64,000 nt of DNA from positions 1 through 64,000 of the forward strand of contig CAMQDS010000004.1 in assembly GCA_946999645.1 (NCBI GenBank), in the 5' to 3' direction. The position numbers and the translations under genes were made by a program. This DNA is from an uncultured Bacteroidales bacterium. Lineage in GTDB: Bacteria; Bacteroidota; Bacteroidia; Bacteroidales; UBA932. A model generated the notes under the pieces. It did not search any database, was not told the origin of the DNA, and saw only the letters and a list, made by a program, of their open reading frames with translations. How positions within the stretch are numbered: position 1 is the first letter of the stretch; each line of letters starts with the position of its first letter. Of this stretch, positions 7,871 through 17,479 are shown one piece after another.

Positions 7871-8716
7871 TTATGATTCATTCATAATTCTGTCAACTGA
7901 TTTTTTTATTTGTCTTTGAGTAAAATATCGTACAAAATATTTTCTTATAAGGTAACAGAACTTGTCTAAATCATAAGATCTTCCAGGCATACTAATATGC
8001 TTTTCTTTTGCGAAATTCTTTGTGACATCTACTGCATGCTTTAAATCTTCGGTCCTTTTTATTATAATTTCCTCATTTGTTGAATTAGTACTTGATGTAG
8101 GAGTATAATTGTAATAGTAAAGAGTATTTGGGGCTGTTACAATCTTATTGCAATAATAAATCAGTTTAAAAGTAAAAGGTAGATCTTCTATAATACGACC
8201 TTCTTCATATCGTATTTGTGTCCTTTTTATAAAATCAAGATTGAAAAGGTATCTGCAGGAATATCCCCATTGGGCAGCCCAAGAAAGTTTTAGTTTTGAT
8301 TTTATTTCGGTTTTGATTAAGATTTTTTCGAATATCTGGCTTTGTTCTTTCCATTTTTCATTATACATGCCGCAACAGGTGATTTCTGCTCCTGTTTTTT
8401 CCGCAACTTTTATAGAGTTACTGTAGAAGTCCCTGTTAATTCTGTCATCTACGTCCATGAAATGTATATATTTTCCAGTTGCCACATCAATTCCGGCATT
8501 TCTTCCTACTGACTGCCCCTTGTTTTGAGTAAAAGTAATTACCTTAACGTCTTTATATGATCTTGCAATTGCTTCAGAATTATCTGTTTTTCCATCAATT
8601 ATGACGATGATTTCCAAATTTTTATACGACTGGGACTGTATCATATCAATACAATTCCCGATATATTTTTCAGCCTTATAACAAGGAATAATAACACTTA
8701 CTTTTGGAGTTTCCAT
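7871..8716 (-). CDS. Family 2 glycosyltransferase (second of a tandem pair)
   Basis: This is a 281-residue GT-A fold enzyme. VSVIIPCYKAEKYIGNCIDM opens the nucleotide-binding fold, IDGKTDNS and the DxD region HFMDVDD follow. There is no membrane segment. Such enzymes transfer sugars to surface glycans (capsule, LPS or exopolysaccharide); donor and acceptor cannot be told. Two bases separate it from the paralogue upstream (8719-9558), so they are co-transcribed. The first 110 residues are nearly identical in both while the C-terminal halves have diverged, which points to recent gene conversion of the catalytic end and different acceptors. Confidence 0.9.
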   Translation of the reverse strand: METPKVSVIIPCYKAEKYIGNCIDMIQSQSYKNLEIIVIIDGKTDNSEAIARSYKDVKVITFTQNKGQSVGRNAGIDVATGKYIHFMDVDDRINRDFYSNSIKVAEKTGAEITCCGMYNEKWKEQSQIFEKILIKTEIKSKLKLSWAAQWGYSCRYLFNLDFIKRTQIRYEEGRIIEDLPFTFKLIYYCNKIVTAPNTLYYYNYTPTSSTNSTNEEIIIKRTEDLKHAVDVTKNFAKEKHISMPGRSYDLDKFCYLIRKYFVRYFTQRQIKKSVDRIMNES

Positions 8717-8718
8717 TT

Positions 8719-9558
8719 TTAAAATTTTATTGACGATAAATACTGCTCATTCTTTTTTTTATTTATTGGAGACAATATATATTTCCTTACTATATAATGG
8801 AGTTGGTCTATTCCAAATGAAACCCCCGGAAGAGTTATTTTCTTTTCTTTGGCAAAAGATTTTATGAGTTCAACTGCATGTCTTCTATCTTCTTTACGTT
8901 TAGCATTGACTTTGTCATCCTTAAGATTTAGAATAGAGTTAGGAACATCAGAATAAAAGTAAACACTATCTTTAACAGCCACTATCTTTTTGGCATAATA
9001 TAGCACTCTACATGAGAAAGCAAGGTCTTCCATCAGTCTTCCTTCTTCAAAACGTATACCTGTATGTCTTAGAAAGTCGAGGTTGAAAAGGTATCGCCAT
9101 ACATATCCCCATTTAGCGACCCATGATATTTTCATCCGATCGTGTATACTTTGGGCAACTTTTTGGCGACTAAATATCTGACATTGGTATGGTGCTTTTT
9201 CATTATACATACAAGAGCATGCTATATCTGCTCCTGTCTTTTCGCATGATTGAACTAAATTGTAGTAAAAAGTTTGATTTATCTTGTCATCTACATCCAT
9301 GAAGTGGATATATTTTCCAGTTGCCGCATCAATTCCAGCATTTCTTCCAGCAGAAAGACCTCTATTGCTTTCAAATACAATCACTTTAACGTCTTTATAT
9401 GATCTTGCAATTGCTTCAGAATTATCTGTTTTTCCATCAATTATGACGATGATTTCCAAATTTTTATACGACTGGGACTGTATCATATCAATACATTTCC
9501 CTATATGTTTTTCAGCCTTATAACAAGGAATAATAACGCTTACTTTATGTTCGTACAT
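8719..9558 (-). CDS. Family 2 glycosyltransferase (first of a tandem pair)
   Basis: This 279-residue paralogue of the next gene has the same GT2 motifs: VSVIIPCYKAEKHIGKCIDM, VIIDGKTDNSEAIARSYKDV and FMDVDD. About 109 bp of its 5' part (roughly 9386-9495) is identical to the corresponding part of the other copy (roughly 8545-8653). A good promoter lies 38-69 bases upstream on the same strand. It probably acts in the cytoplasm on a lipid-linked or nascent surface polysaccharide together with the divergent glycosyltransferase at 9661. Confidence 0.9.
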   Translation of the reverse strand: MYEHKVSVIIPCYKAEKHIGKCIDMIQSQSYKNLEIIVIIDGKTDNSEAIARSYKDVKVIVFESNRGLSAGRNAGIDAATGKYIHFMDVDDKINQTFYYNLVQSCEKTGADIACSCMYNEKAPYQCQIFSRQKVAQSIHDRMKISWVAKWGYVWRYLFNLDFLRHTGIRFEEGRLMEDLAFSCRVLYYAKKIVAVKDSVYFYSDVPNSILNLKDDKVNAKRKEDRRHAVELIKSFAKEKKITLPGVSFGIDQLHYIVRKYILSPINKKKNEQYLSSIKF

Positions 9559-9595
9559 TTAACGTATTTATAAGAATTGTGATATAAGGTATTGG

Positions 9596-9627
9596 CAAAT
9601 ATAGACAATATATTTCCCTGTTGCAAA
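9596..9627 (-). promoter_or_regulatory. Promoter of the GT2 pair
   Basis: On the minus strand TTTG (9627-9624), a 20-base spacer and TATATTTG (9603-9596) match the Bacteroidales consensus. The start codon at 9558 is about 30 bases from the expected start of transcription. The box overlaps the upstream TTG reading frame of the divergent gene, favouring a later start for that gene. Confidence 0.7.
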
Positions 9628-9660
9628 AGAATTGATTACCTTAGTAAAAAGTACGTTGAT

Positions 9661-10494
9661 ATGAAAAGGATTTGTGCCATAACTATGGTAAGAAATGATG
9701 ATTTCTACTTAAGAAAATGGACAGAATATTATGGAAGGGAATTGGGTGAAGAAAATCTTTATATTTTACTTGACGGTAAAGATCAGCCGATTCCAAACTG
9801 GTGTCCTAAGGCTCATATAATTCCTTATGACAAAATTAAAGGACAGGTAGTTGAGTTAGACAAGAAACGTCTGTCCTTATTATCTGAACATGCAGCAGCA
9901 CTATTAAAGGAATACGATCTTGTAATTGGTACAGATGCTGATGAGTTCCTGATAGTTGATCCAGCATTAGGTGTTAGTCTGGTAGAATATCTTAGCAAAA
10001 AGGATATAAAAATCTCTCTTTCTGGTTTAGGTGTAGATGTGGGACAGAATTTGAAAGAAGAAACAGATATAAGGGAAGATATTCCGTTCCTTAGTCAGCG
10101 TCACTATGCAAGACTGTCTACACGCTACAGCAAACCTTCAGTATTGGCTGCTCCAGTTGTCTGGGGTTCTGGATTTCATCGTATAAAAGGACATAATTTT
10201 CATATTGCCAAAGATTTATATCTCTTCCATTTCGGATATTTTGATATGGGGCGTATTGAGGCAAGGTTCAAGGATAAGGATAGGTTGGCGAGTGGCTGGA
10301 AAAAGCATATTGCAAAGCGTTCAAAAACAATACGCTTAGTCACAGAAAGAAAAGCGGGAGATTGGAAACGTTGTACAACTTTAGCACGTATTGTGCAGAA
10401 TTTAGTACGTCCTCCATATGCTTGGAATAAACCTGCAATGTTTGAAATGGTAGTTATTGTAAAGATACCGCAGAGATTTTATAACATTATATAA
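9661..10494 (+). CDS. Glycosyltransferase family 2-like protein (Glyco_tranf_2_4 type)
   Basis: The frame is open from 9592, but the family-typical N-terminus MKRICAITMVRNDDFYLRKW begins at the ATG at 9661, and the region before it contains a divergent promoter. The product is about 277 residues. The DxD-like motif is GTDADEFL (LVIGTDADEFLIVDP). This family of soluble glycosyltransferases is found in capsule and LPS clusters. It is divergent from the GT2 pair and convergent with the lipoprotein gene at 10499. Substrate is unknown. Confidence 0.8.
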   Translation: MKRICAITMVRNDDFYLRKWTEYYGRELGEENLYILLDGKDQPIPNWCPKAHIIPYDKIKGQVVELDKKRLSLLSEHAAALLKEYDLVIGTDADEFLIVDPALGVSLVEYLSKKDIKISLSGLGVDVGQNLKEETDIREDIPFLSQRHYARLSTRYSKPSVLAAPVVWGSGFHRIKGHNFHIAKDLYLFHFGYFDMGRIEARFKDKDRLASGWKKHIAKRSKTIRLVTERKAGDWKRCTTLARIVQNLVRPPYAWNKPAMFEMVVIVKIPQRFYNII

Positions 10495-10498
10495 ACTG

Positions 10499-11734
10499 CT
10501 ATTTTACAAGAATTACAGCTGCAGCGGAATCAGAGGTAGGATAACCGGCTTCAAAATACAGTATTCCTGTTCCTTTCCCTTTAAGGTAGAGAGTTACACC
10601 TCTTTTGTCCTCATTGATTTTATAGTCATAAATGCCTCTTTCTTTATCAAAATCCAATTCTTCTTTACCTATTTTAAGATAAGAATCTTTGGGTATAGTT
10701 TCAGCATATATATGAACTGTATCTCCTATCTTACCTTCAATATAGTTTCCTGGTTTGAGAATTATTGTTCCCTTTCCTTTTTTAGTAAGACCAGATTTAT
10801 CCACTCTCCAACTATCTTCTTTTAGCCCATCTGCTTCAGGTTTTACTGTAAATCGGTATGAAGTATTCCTCCTTATATTGTAATTATTTTTTTCTTCACC
10901 TATATAGAACCTGTATATAAGACAATCTCCTGGAAGAGTAAAGTACTTTTCTGATTCATATATGGCTTTTATCTCAATGTAGGAGCAAACATTGGATAGT
11001 TTTGTACCGTTCATATTTTCAAACATATACAAGTTTACTTCGTTACTTATACCAGGATAAAGATCAATATTAAGCCCATCAGATTCTACATAACTCTTTA
11101 TAAATCCTATCCCGAAAAGGTCACTCTGGTTTTTTGCATGACTGGCTTCAGATGGGCATATAGAACGTGGACAGTTACCTACTTCTATGCTTTTTACTAT
11201 AAACTTTACATCTTTTTTTAATGCTCTTCTATCGATAGTTACCGAAATGCGAGCCATCAATCTTTCAAGTTCCAACTGGATAGTTTCGTTTTTCTTGCTT
11301 ATAATAAAATGCTCTGCTTGTCCAAACATAGGCATACCATGGGAATATTCATCTGGGTAGGTTAGGTAATATCTATATTTTTTAAGTTCTGTAATAGTTT
11401 TTATATCAGGCATTTCATACCCAAAGTTAACACCTGCATAAAAGGAATATTTTAAGTTCTTGATTAGCCTTGTTTTCAAACTATACTCATTGGTAGGGTT
11501 CTTTTTTTGTAAATATATATGCTGCTCAACGATTCCATATTGATTTACTATGAATAAGTTGAGATCGTTGATTACATCAGGTCCAGGGTCGGATGACCGT
11601 GTATCAATTGGTATTCTTGCCGTAATGGACACTTCTACCATTTCGTCTTCCCTTACCAAATTATCTTTGTTGCAAGAAAAGAACGTAAATAGAGAAATTA
11701 TTACCGCCAATTTAATATGATATGATTTGCTCAT
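10499..11734 (-). CDS. Fimbrillin/DUF4906-like lipoprotein
   Basis: This 411-residue protein has a lipoprotein signal (VIISLFTFFSC, lipid Cys near residue 21), so it is predicted to be anchored in the outer membrane. After it come beta-rich domains with the DTRSSDPGPD...DLNLFIVNQYG start seen in Mfa/DUF4906-type fimbrial proteins, and a C-terminal Ig-like portion. The start overlaps the end of the upstream gene by 23 bases, which indicates coupling. Likely role: minor or tip component, or anchor, of a surface fimbria. No major pilin gene is nearby. Confidence 0.65.
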   Translation of the reverse strand: MSKSYHIKLAVIISLFTFFSCNKDNLVREDEMVEVSITARIPIDTRSSDPGPDVINDLNLFIVNQYGIVEQHIYLQKKNPTNEYSLKTRLIKNLKYSFYAGVNFGYEMPDIKTITELKKYRYYLTYPDEYSHGMPMFGQAEHFIISKKNETIQLELERLMARISVTIDRRALKKDVKFIVKSIEVGNCPRSICPSEASHAKNQSDLFGIGFIKSYVESDGLNIDLYPGISNEVNLYMFENMNGTKLSNVCSYIEIKAIYESEKYFTLPGDCLIYRFYIGEEKNNYNIRRNTSYRFTVKPEADGLKEDSWRVDKSGLTKKGKGTIILKPGNYIEGKIGDTVHIYAETIPKDSYLKIGKEELDFDKERGIYDYKINEDKRGVTLYLKGKGTGILYFEAGYPTSDSAAAVILVK

Positions 11735-12773
11735 TTGTGTCTTTCCAATCTTTTATTGTCATCTTTATTACTGCTTCTTTACCGCAAATAGAAATATCAG
11801 GATTATCTGAACCTGCTTTTGTTAGCACTATATCAAGAATATAGTTTCTATTTCTCCTGATACCCTGCATTATACCTGTACTATCTTCGTCTATTCTGTT
11901 GATTTCGATAGGGTAGTATACGGTACGACCTTTTAGTTTTCCCTCTATTACCAACCTTGTAGCTGGGCTGCTTAGTGTTGTTTGTTTAGAAATATTAGGG
12001 TAGCAGAACAAGGATATGTCTTCTGCTGTTTTGTTGTTATCTATACTTTTACATAAAATTTCGGGAACTGTAAAACTTGAAATATCTCCTTCATTAAGTT
12101 TCCCATAGTTTATTATTGAACCAGGGGAGGCTGTGCTATCTGGAAGAATATAGCACATGCTGTTTACATTTGTAAGATACAATTTGAGGTCTGTAAGGGA
12201 TTCATCTTTGTAGTATGGTCCCTTAAAGTCATATTGTATACGTTTTATATGAATTTTTGACATCAGTGGTCTGAGCTCTATTCTACAATGCCCCTTTGGT
12301 GTTGCAATGTGTCTACATTCTCCAGACATAACAGGAAATGCCGGATCTTCTGCTTTAAGTTCCGAATATATTTTGCAAAGTCCAGAGTAGGAGTGGATGT
12401 CTGCCCAGTTAAATCGGTCTCTGTATAAATTAGCTACTATAACTATTATCTTTTTCCCTGTTCTTGAACTTGCCTTCAATGTTTTTGTATTCCCTTCAAT
12501 TGATATTCTTTGATAGGAGTCTAATCTTCCGAGTTTGTCATCATTGAAAAAAAATATATCTGCATATCTTAAGTTGTCTGAACTTCTTGTATTGATACTT
12601 ATTATGGTTTCAGAGTTATCAGGTATTTTAATTATATCAGAACTTTGCCTACATGATGTAAGAAAAAAGGTCGGGTAGATAATTAGTAAAAGCAAGGATT
12701 TTGCGAGAACCGCAGTTAGTGTAACAGTAGAAGATTCCCGACCTTTTTTAATATGATTTATCAGACAATACAT
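11712..12773 (-). CDS. FimB/Mfa2-family fimbrial anchor lipoprotein
   Basis: This 353-residue protein has a positively charged N-region, a hydrophobic stretch and the lipobox FFLTSC (Cys near residue 41). ISINTRSSDNLRYADIFFFN and the later RLVIEGKLKGRTVYYPIEIN and RNRNYILDIVLTKAGS blocks are typical of Mfa2/FimB proteins, which anchor fimbriae and control their length. It is first in a two-gene operon. A minus-strand TAGATTTG box lies at 12795-12802. The 23-base overlap with the second gene is conserved-looking rather than accidental. Family call is by pattern. Confidence 0.7.
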   Translation of the reverse strand: MYCLINHIKKGRESSTVTLTAVLAKSLLLLIIYPTFFLTSCRQSSDIIKIPDNSETIISINTRSSDNLRYADIFFFNDDKLGRLDSYQRISIEGNTKTLKASSRTGKKIIVIVANLYRDRFNWADIHSYSGLCKIYSELKAEDPAFPVMSGECRHIATPKGHCRIELRPLMSKIHIKRIQYDFKGPYYKDESLTDLKLYLTNVNSMCYILPDSTASPGSIINYGKLNEGDISSFTVPEILCKSIDNNKTAEDISLFCYPNISKQTTLSSPATRLVIEGKLKGRTVYYPIEINRIDEDSTGIMQGIRRNRNYILDIVLTKAGSDNPDISICGKEAVIKMTIKDWKDTNEQIISY

Positions 12774-12906
12774 TTCGTTAAATTATTTCACTGGCAAATC
12801 TAAATACTGTTTATTGTCGTGAATAACTCATTAATGTTTATTTTACAATTATTTAAGGTCACTAAAGAATCATACTATATAAGAATTGTGATGATGACAA
12901 CAAATA

Positions 12907-12936
12907 AGCCGCTCGAAATATATCGAACGGCTTATC
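12907..12936 (-). terminator. Terminator of the nqr operon
   Basis: TAAGCCGCTCGA and TCGAACGGCTTA form a stem-loop just beyond the nqrF stop. Confidence 0.75.
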
Positions 12937-12964
12937 AAATTAATCTTTGTAATGTCCTAAACTA

Positions 12965-14236
12965 TTATCCACCAAAGTTGTCGTAGAATATACTTTCAGG
13001 TGGAACTCCAAGACTGTCAAGCAGTTTGTTTACTGATGCTACCATCATTGGAGGTCCGCACATAAAGTATTTTATGTCTTCTGGCGCTTCGTGATTTTTA
13101 AGATATGTATCGTTCATTACATTATGTACAAAGCCGACTGTGTATTTTACACCAGCAGCATCTGCGGCTGGATCTGGTCTGTCAAGTGCAAGGTGGAAGT
13201 GGAAATTAGGAAATTCATTTTCTATTTCCGCAAAATCTTCAAGGTAAAATGCTTCTACAAGGCTTCTTGCTCCATAGAAGAAGTGAACTTGACGTTTTGT
13301 TTTCATTGTCTTGAACAGTTGCATTATATGGCTTCTAAGAGGTGCCATACCTGCTCCACCGCCAACGAAAATGTATTCTTGTGAGTCAGGGTCATTTTCA
13401 GGAAGTAGAAATTCTCCGTAAGGTCCTGAAATAATAACCTTATCTCCCGGTTTGCGAGAAAATACATAAGAGGAAGCGACTCCAGGAGGTACTGGAAGCA
13501 TCTTGAATACTCCACGTGGTTGACTTCTGTCAAATGGAGGTGTTGCTATACGTACATTTAGTTTGATTATACCTTTTTCTCCAGGATAAGAAGCCATTGA
13601 ATATGCACGGCTTGTTGCTACAGTATTTTTGGCATGAATGTTAAAGAAACCGTATTTTTCCCAATCTCCCTTATAAATATCATCTACATCAATATCTTTG
13701 AAGTCTATATCGTATTCAGGTATTTCAATCTGGATATATTCTCCTGATTTGAATTCTAAATGTTCTCCTTCAGGAAGTTTGACGGTGAATTCTTTTATGA
13801 ATGTTGCTACGTTCTTATTTGATATAACTTCGCATTCAAGTTTCTTGACGCTCAAGGCAGATTCTGGTATAGCAATCTTTAAACTGTCTTTTACTTTTAC
13901 CTGGCACCCGAGTCTCCAATTGTCTTTTATTTGTTTTCTCGAAAAGAATCCTGTCTCTGTAGGAAGTATTGTTCCGCCTCCTTCAAGTACTCTTACTTTG
14001 CATTGTCCGCAATTTGCCTTACCACCGCATGCAGAAGGTAGAAAAACTCCATTGTCAGCAAGTGTATGAAGTAAATCCCCACCTTGTGCAGCTTCGAGGA
14101 CTTTCTTTCCATTATTTATATCTATACTGACTGTCCCTGTAGGTGTTAATTTGGCTTTTATTATAAGAAGCAATGCTACTAACACTAAGGTAACAGCTAC
14201 AATTGTCAGTACTGAACCAATTATTGTATTTATCAT
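12965..14236 (-). CDS. nqrF: Na+-translocating NADH:quinone reductase subunit F
   Basis: This 423-residue subunit is the NADH entry point of the sodium pump. An N-terminal membrane helix (residues 5-27) is followed by a ferredoxin-like domain with 2Fe-2S ligands C70, C76, C79 and C111. The FAD-binding motif RAYSMAS and the NADH-binding motif GGGAGMAPLRSH come next. It is last of six co-directional genes nqrA-F, followed by a terminator. Full length. Confidence 0.97.
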   Translation of the reverse strand: MINTIIGSVLTIVAVTLVLVALLLIIKAKLTPTGTVSIDINNGKKVLEAAQGGDLLHTLADNGVFLPSACGGKANCGQCKVRVLEGGGTILPTETGFFSRKQIKDNWRLGCQVKVKDSLKIAIPESALSVKKLECEVISNKNVATFIKEFTVKLPEGEHLEFKSGEYIQIEIPEYDIDFKDIDVDDIYKGDWEKYGFFNIHAKNTVATSRAYSMASYPGEKGIIKLNVRIATPPFDRSQPRGVFKMLPVPPGVASSYVFSRKPGDKVIISGPYGEFLLPENDPDSQEYIFVGGGAGMAPLRSHIMQLFKTMKTKRQVHFFYGARSLVEAFYLEDFAEIENEFPNFHFHLALDRPDPAADAAGVKYTVGFVHNVMNDTYLKNHEAPEDIKYFMCGPPMMVASVNKLLDSLGVPPESIFYDNFGG

Positions 14237-14250
14237 AGTTTGTTTCCTTA

Positions 14251-14847
14251 TTAAATTGTTACTCCCATAAAAGTCATAAAGGCAATAGCCATAAGACCTA
14301 CAGTTATAAATGTTATTCCAATTCCTCTAAGTGCCGGAGGTACTTTGGAGTATGATAGTTTTTCACGGATAGCGGCAAGTGTAACGATTGCAAGATACCA
14401 GCCTATTCCTGAACCTAATGAGTAGACAGCAGCTTCTCCGATATTTCCAAAATCTTTTTGCTGCATGAATAATGAACCTCCAAGTATTGCACAATTAACT
14501 GCAATCAATGGTAAGTATATTCCTAATGCAGAATATAGGGAAGGAGCAAATTTTTCAACTACCATTTCTACAATTTGCGTTATGGCTGCAATTACCGCAA
14601 TAAATATAATGAAACTGAGGAAACTTAGGTCTACACCTTTAATGAGTGCATCCGGAGCTAAAATATATTTATTAAGCAAATAGTTAATCGGTAGAGTTAC
14701 AAAGAGGACGAAGATAACAGCAATTCCTAAACCGGAGGCTGTCTTCACATTTTTGGATACCGCCAGGTATGAACACATACCAAGGAAGTATGCAAAAATC
14801 ATATTATCAACAAATATTGACTTTATGAATAAGCTTATATATTCCAT
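14251..14847 (-). CDS. nqrE: Na+-translocating NADH:quinone reductase subunit E
   Basis: This 198-residue, six-helix integral membrane subunit begins MEYISLFIKSIFVDNMIFAY. Homologous to NqrD with opposite topology, it helps form the sodium channel and holds part of the intramembrane iron centre. It is separated by 14 bases from nqrF and 21 from nqrD. Confidence 0.96.
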   Translation of the reverse strand: MEYISLFIKSIFVDNMIFAYFLGMCSYLAVSKNVKTASGLGIAVIFVLFVTLPINYLLNKYILAPDALIKGVDLSFLSFIIFIAVIAAITQIVEMVVEKFAPSLYSALGIYLPLIAVNCAILGGSLFMQQKDFGNIGEAAVYSLGSGIGWYLAIVTLAAIREKLSYSKVPPALRGIGITFITVGLMAIAFMTFMGVTI

Positions 14848-14868
14848 ATTATTTTTCCGATTTAGTTT

Positions 14869-15489
14869 TTATTTTTCTTGTAAATCTTTCTGTATACTTC
14901 TTTGTATCCATACTATACATCCAAGTAAAATAAGAGCCATTGGAGGAAGTATAACCAGACCATTATTCATATAACCGGCATTATAGAAGGCTTCTGGAAT
15001 TATTCTGAAACCAAGTATACTACCTGAACCGAAAATTTCCCTGAATATGGCAACTACTATTAGTATCATACCATAGCCAGCTCCGTTTGCGAGTCCGTCT
15101 AAAAGTGATGGTATTGGTTTATTACCAAGTGCAAATGCTTCAATACGCCCCATTACTATACAGTTGGTGATTATAAGTCCTATATACACAGACAACTGTT
15201 TTTCTATAGAGTATGAATATGCTTTTAGTATTTGATCTACAAGTATTACCATCATGGCTACTACTACGAGTTGAACTATGATACGTACTCTATTAGGAAT
15301 TGAATTTCTCATCAATGAAAGCACGAGGTTGGAAAGACCTGTTACTATGGTTACGGATAAAGCCATAACTATAGCACCTTTCAATTCAACTGTTACTGCT
15401 AATGATGAACAAATACCGAGGACAAGAACAGTTATAGGGTTGCCCTTGAAAATCGGATTTAAGATTGTCTCTTTTAATTTGGAATTCAT
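14869..15489 (-). CDS. nqrD: Na+-translocating NADH:quinone reductase subunit D
   Basis: This is a 206-residue polytopic membrane protein with the motifs NPITVLVLGICSSLAVTVEL and LIITNCIVMGRIEAFA characteristic of NqrD/RnfE. It pairs with NqrE. The gap to nqrC is two bases. Confidence 0.96.
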   Translation of the reverse strand: MNSKLKETILNPIFKGNPITVLVLGICSSLAVTVELKGAIVMALSVTIVTGLSNLVLSLMRNSIPNRVRIIVQLVVVAMMVILVDQILKAYSYSIEKQLSVYIGLIITNCIVMGRIEAFALGNKPIPSLLDGLANGAGYGMILIVVAIFREIFGSGSILGFRIIPEAFYNAGYMNNGLVILPPMALILLGCIVWIQRSIQKDLQEK

Positions 15490-15491
15490 AT

Positions 15492-16304
15492 CTATTCCTC
15501 CACTTTTTCCTTATACAACATAATGCTGTCGGCAGGCAATATTGTATTGGTATCTGCTTTATTCATTTTTTCAAGAAACAAAGGCTTATATTCTTCAAGC
15601 CAGGTTTCTATTGCATTACCAAGACCTTTGGAAGTCATTGTCGCTCCTGTTATTGCGTCAATTGCATTTTGCCTATTATCTGTCACTCCGCCTTTAACAA
15701 TAGCAAATACTTCATCTGAAGTAAAATCTGCAATCTTACCTTCAAATCTTGCTCTGAAAGAAGGATCATCTTTTATCTTAGCTCCAAGTCCAGGTGTTTC
15801 ACTTTCATGGTCGAAATATGCTCCGATAATAGTTTTATAATCCTCATCAAATGCGATATACCCCCATACTGCTCCCCACAATCCTGCTCCATATACAGGT
15901 ACTACTGTAACTTTTTTCCCATCTTTATTGAATACATAGACAGGAAGTTCGTAGTTATCGCTATTTTCTTTTATTAACTTATTTTGTTCTTTGAGGTCGT
16001 CTGCCAGTTCAATATTGTTTTTACTAGTACTGAGCTCTCTGACAACTTCTCCGTTAGCATTTATTGTATAGGCTTTCTCGATGTATTTTGTATACTCAGA
16101 AAGTACTTTATCATTACCCATCTTATCAAGCTCTTCCTTGGTAAAGAAATGGGCTGCTGTAAGCATCTGACTTATGGTTTCTGCCTTGACATTTGCATCT
16201 TGCTTCGGTTGAAGTGACATAGATGCGAAAGCAAGAACTGCAGCAACTATAACGACTATGATGGTCGAATATATTATTGTATATGCGTTACCGTTTGTAT
16301 TCAT
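15492..16304 (-). CDS. nqrC: Na+-translocating NADH:quinone reductase subunit C
   Basis: This 270-residue protein has one N-terminal membrane helix (about residues 8-28) and a periplasmic FMN domain. The flavinylation motif DAITGATMTS is present, with the GAT threonine at about residue 222 expected to carry FMN through a phosphoester bond. An ApbE-type flavin transferase would be needed; none is in this window. Confidence 0.96.
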   Translation of the reverse strand: MNTNGNAYTIIYSTIIVVIVAAVLAFASMSLQPKQDANVKAETISQMLTAAHFFTKEELDKMGNDKVLSEYTKYIEKAYTINANGEVVRELSTSKNNIELADDLKEQNKLIKENSDNYELPVYVFNKDGKKVTVVPVYGAGLWGAVWGYIAFDEDYKTIIGAYFDHESETPGLGAKIKDDPSFRARFEGKIADFTSDEVFAIVKGGVTDNRQNAIDAITGATMTSKGLGNAIETWLEEYKPLFLEKMNKADTNTILPADSIMLYKEKVEE

Positions 16305-16318
16305 AATAAAATCAATAT

Positions 16319-17479
16319 TTAAGCGGTTCCCATCTTTTTAGCCCTTCTCCTTATTGCTCCCGCAATTACATAGTAGTCAATTAGCGGTGCAAATGTGTTC
16401 ATAAGCAGAATGGCTAGCATCATTCCTTCTGCATATCCTGCATTGAACAATCTTACTATTATACAAAGGGCTCCGATAAAGAAACCATATATCCATTTAC
16501 CTGTTTCAGTCTGTGCGGATGTTACAGGATCTGTAGCCATGAATACTGTACCGAAAGCAAAACCACCCATAATTAACTGTCCCCATGCAGGAACGGTTGT
16601 TACCCCAGTTGCAGTTCCTAACCAACCCACCAATAAAGCTCCTATAACTGATGAACACATTATTTTCCAACTTGCAACGCCTGTCCAAATAAGAATTACG
16701 GCTCCGATAAGTATTGCAATAACTGATGTTTCACCTATTGAACCTGGAATTGTTCCTAAAAACATATCCATGAAAGAAAATTTATCTGTCAGTGGAGCAA
16801 CAGACTCTTTGCACTCACTTAATAATGAAAGTGGTGTAGCACCTGATGCAGCATCAATAATTTCTCCTTTCTTTAATCCAATCCATACAAGTGAACCAGA
16901 CATTTTAGACGGATATGAGAAGAATAAAAATGCTCTTGTAAGCAGAGCTGGATTTAAGAAATTCATTCCAGTACCACCAAAAACTTCCTTACCAAAGACT
17001 ACGGCAAATGCTACTGCAATTGCTAAGGTCCAAAGTGGAATTTCTACAGGGACAATAAGAGGAATAAGCATACCTGTTACCAGGTATCCTTCGTTTACTT
17101 CTTCGTTTTTGATTTGTGCAAAAGCAAATTCAATTGCAAGACCGAATACATAAGAAACTATGTAAAGTGGTAGTACCTTGGTGAAACCGAAGAAGAATTG
17201 TTGGAAAAATCCCCAATCTGTTCCCAATGCGAGATTGTGTTGATGACCGACATTCCACATACCAAACAATGCGGAAGGTATTAGAGCAACCACCACAATT
17301 ATCATTATTCTTTTAAGGTCGATAGCATCTCTTATATGTGCTCCCTTTGACGTTACTGTGCCGGGAACTCTGAGAAATGTATCAAAAGCATCATAAGTAG
17401 AATGAAGAAAGCCGAATTTTCCGCCTTTTTCAAAAAGCCCCGGCTGTTTTGTATTGTTATCTTCCATAAATATTTTCAA
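16319..17479 (-). CDS. nqrB: Na+-translocating NADH:quinone reductase subunit B
   Basis: This 386-residue membrane subunit has about ten helices. The covalent FMN site DAASGATPLS (Thr near residue 215) and the FGGTGMNFLNPALLTRA block are intact. NqrB also carries riboflavin and the main sodium-coupling site in the family. The ATG follows the nqrA stop directly; an alternative start is MEDNN four codons in. Confidence 0.97.
   Translation of the reverse strand: MKIFMEDNNTKQPGLFEKGGKFGFLHSTYDAFDTFLRVPGTVTSKGAHIRDAIDLKRIMIIVVVALIPSALFGMWNVGHQHNLALGTDWGFFQQFFFGFTKVLPLYIVSYVFGLAIEFAFAQIKNEEVNEGYLVTGMLIPLIVPVEIPLWTLAIAVAFAVVFGKEVFGGTGMNFLNPALLTRAFLFFSYPSKMSGSLVWIGLKKGEIIDAASGATPLSLLSECKESVAPLTDKFSFMDMFLGTIPGSIGETSVIAILIGAVILIWTGVASWKIMCSSVIGALLVGWLGTATGVTTVPAWGQLIMGGFAFGTVFMATDPVTSAQTETGKWIYGFFIGALCIIVRLFNAGYAEGMMLAILLMNTFAPLIDYYVIAGAIRRRAKKMGTA

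Noticed and set aside
9592..9660. An N-terminal extension of the glycosyltransferase
   Set aside because: The segment contains the divergent GT2 promoter and does not resemble the family N-terminus, which begins at the ATG at 9661.
13698..14069. Plus-strand 123-residue frame inside nqrF
   Set aside because: It is a shadow of a strongly conserved gene on the other strand, with no motif or promoter of its own.
16395..17153. Plus-strand 252-residue frame opposite nqrB
   Set aside because: It is the antisense reading of nqrB. Its composition is explained by the membrane-protein codons on the other strand.
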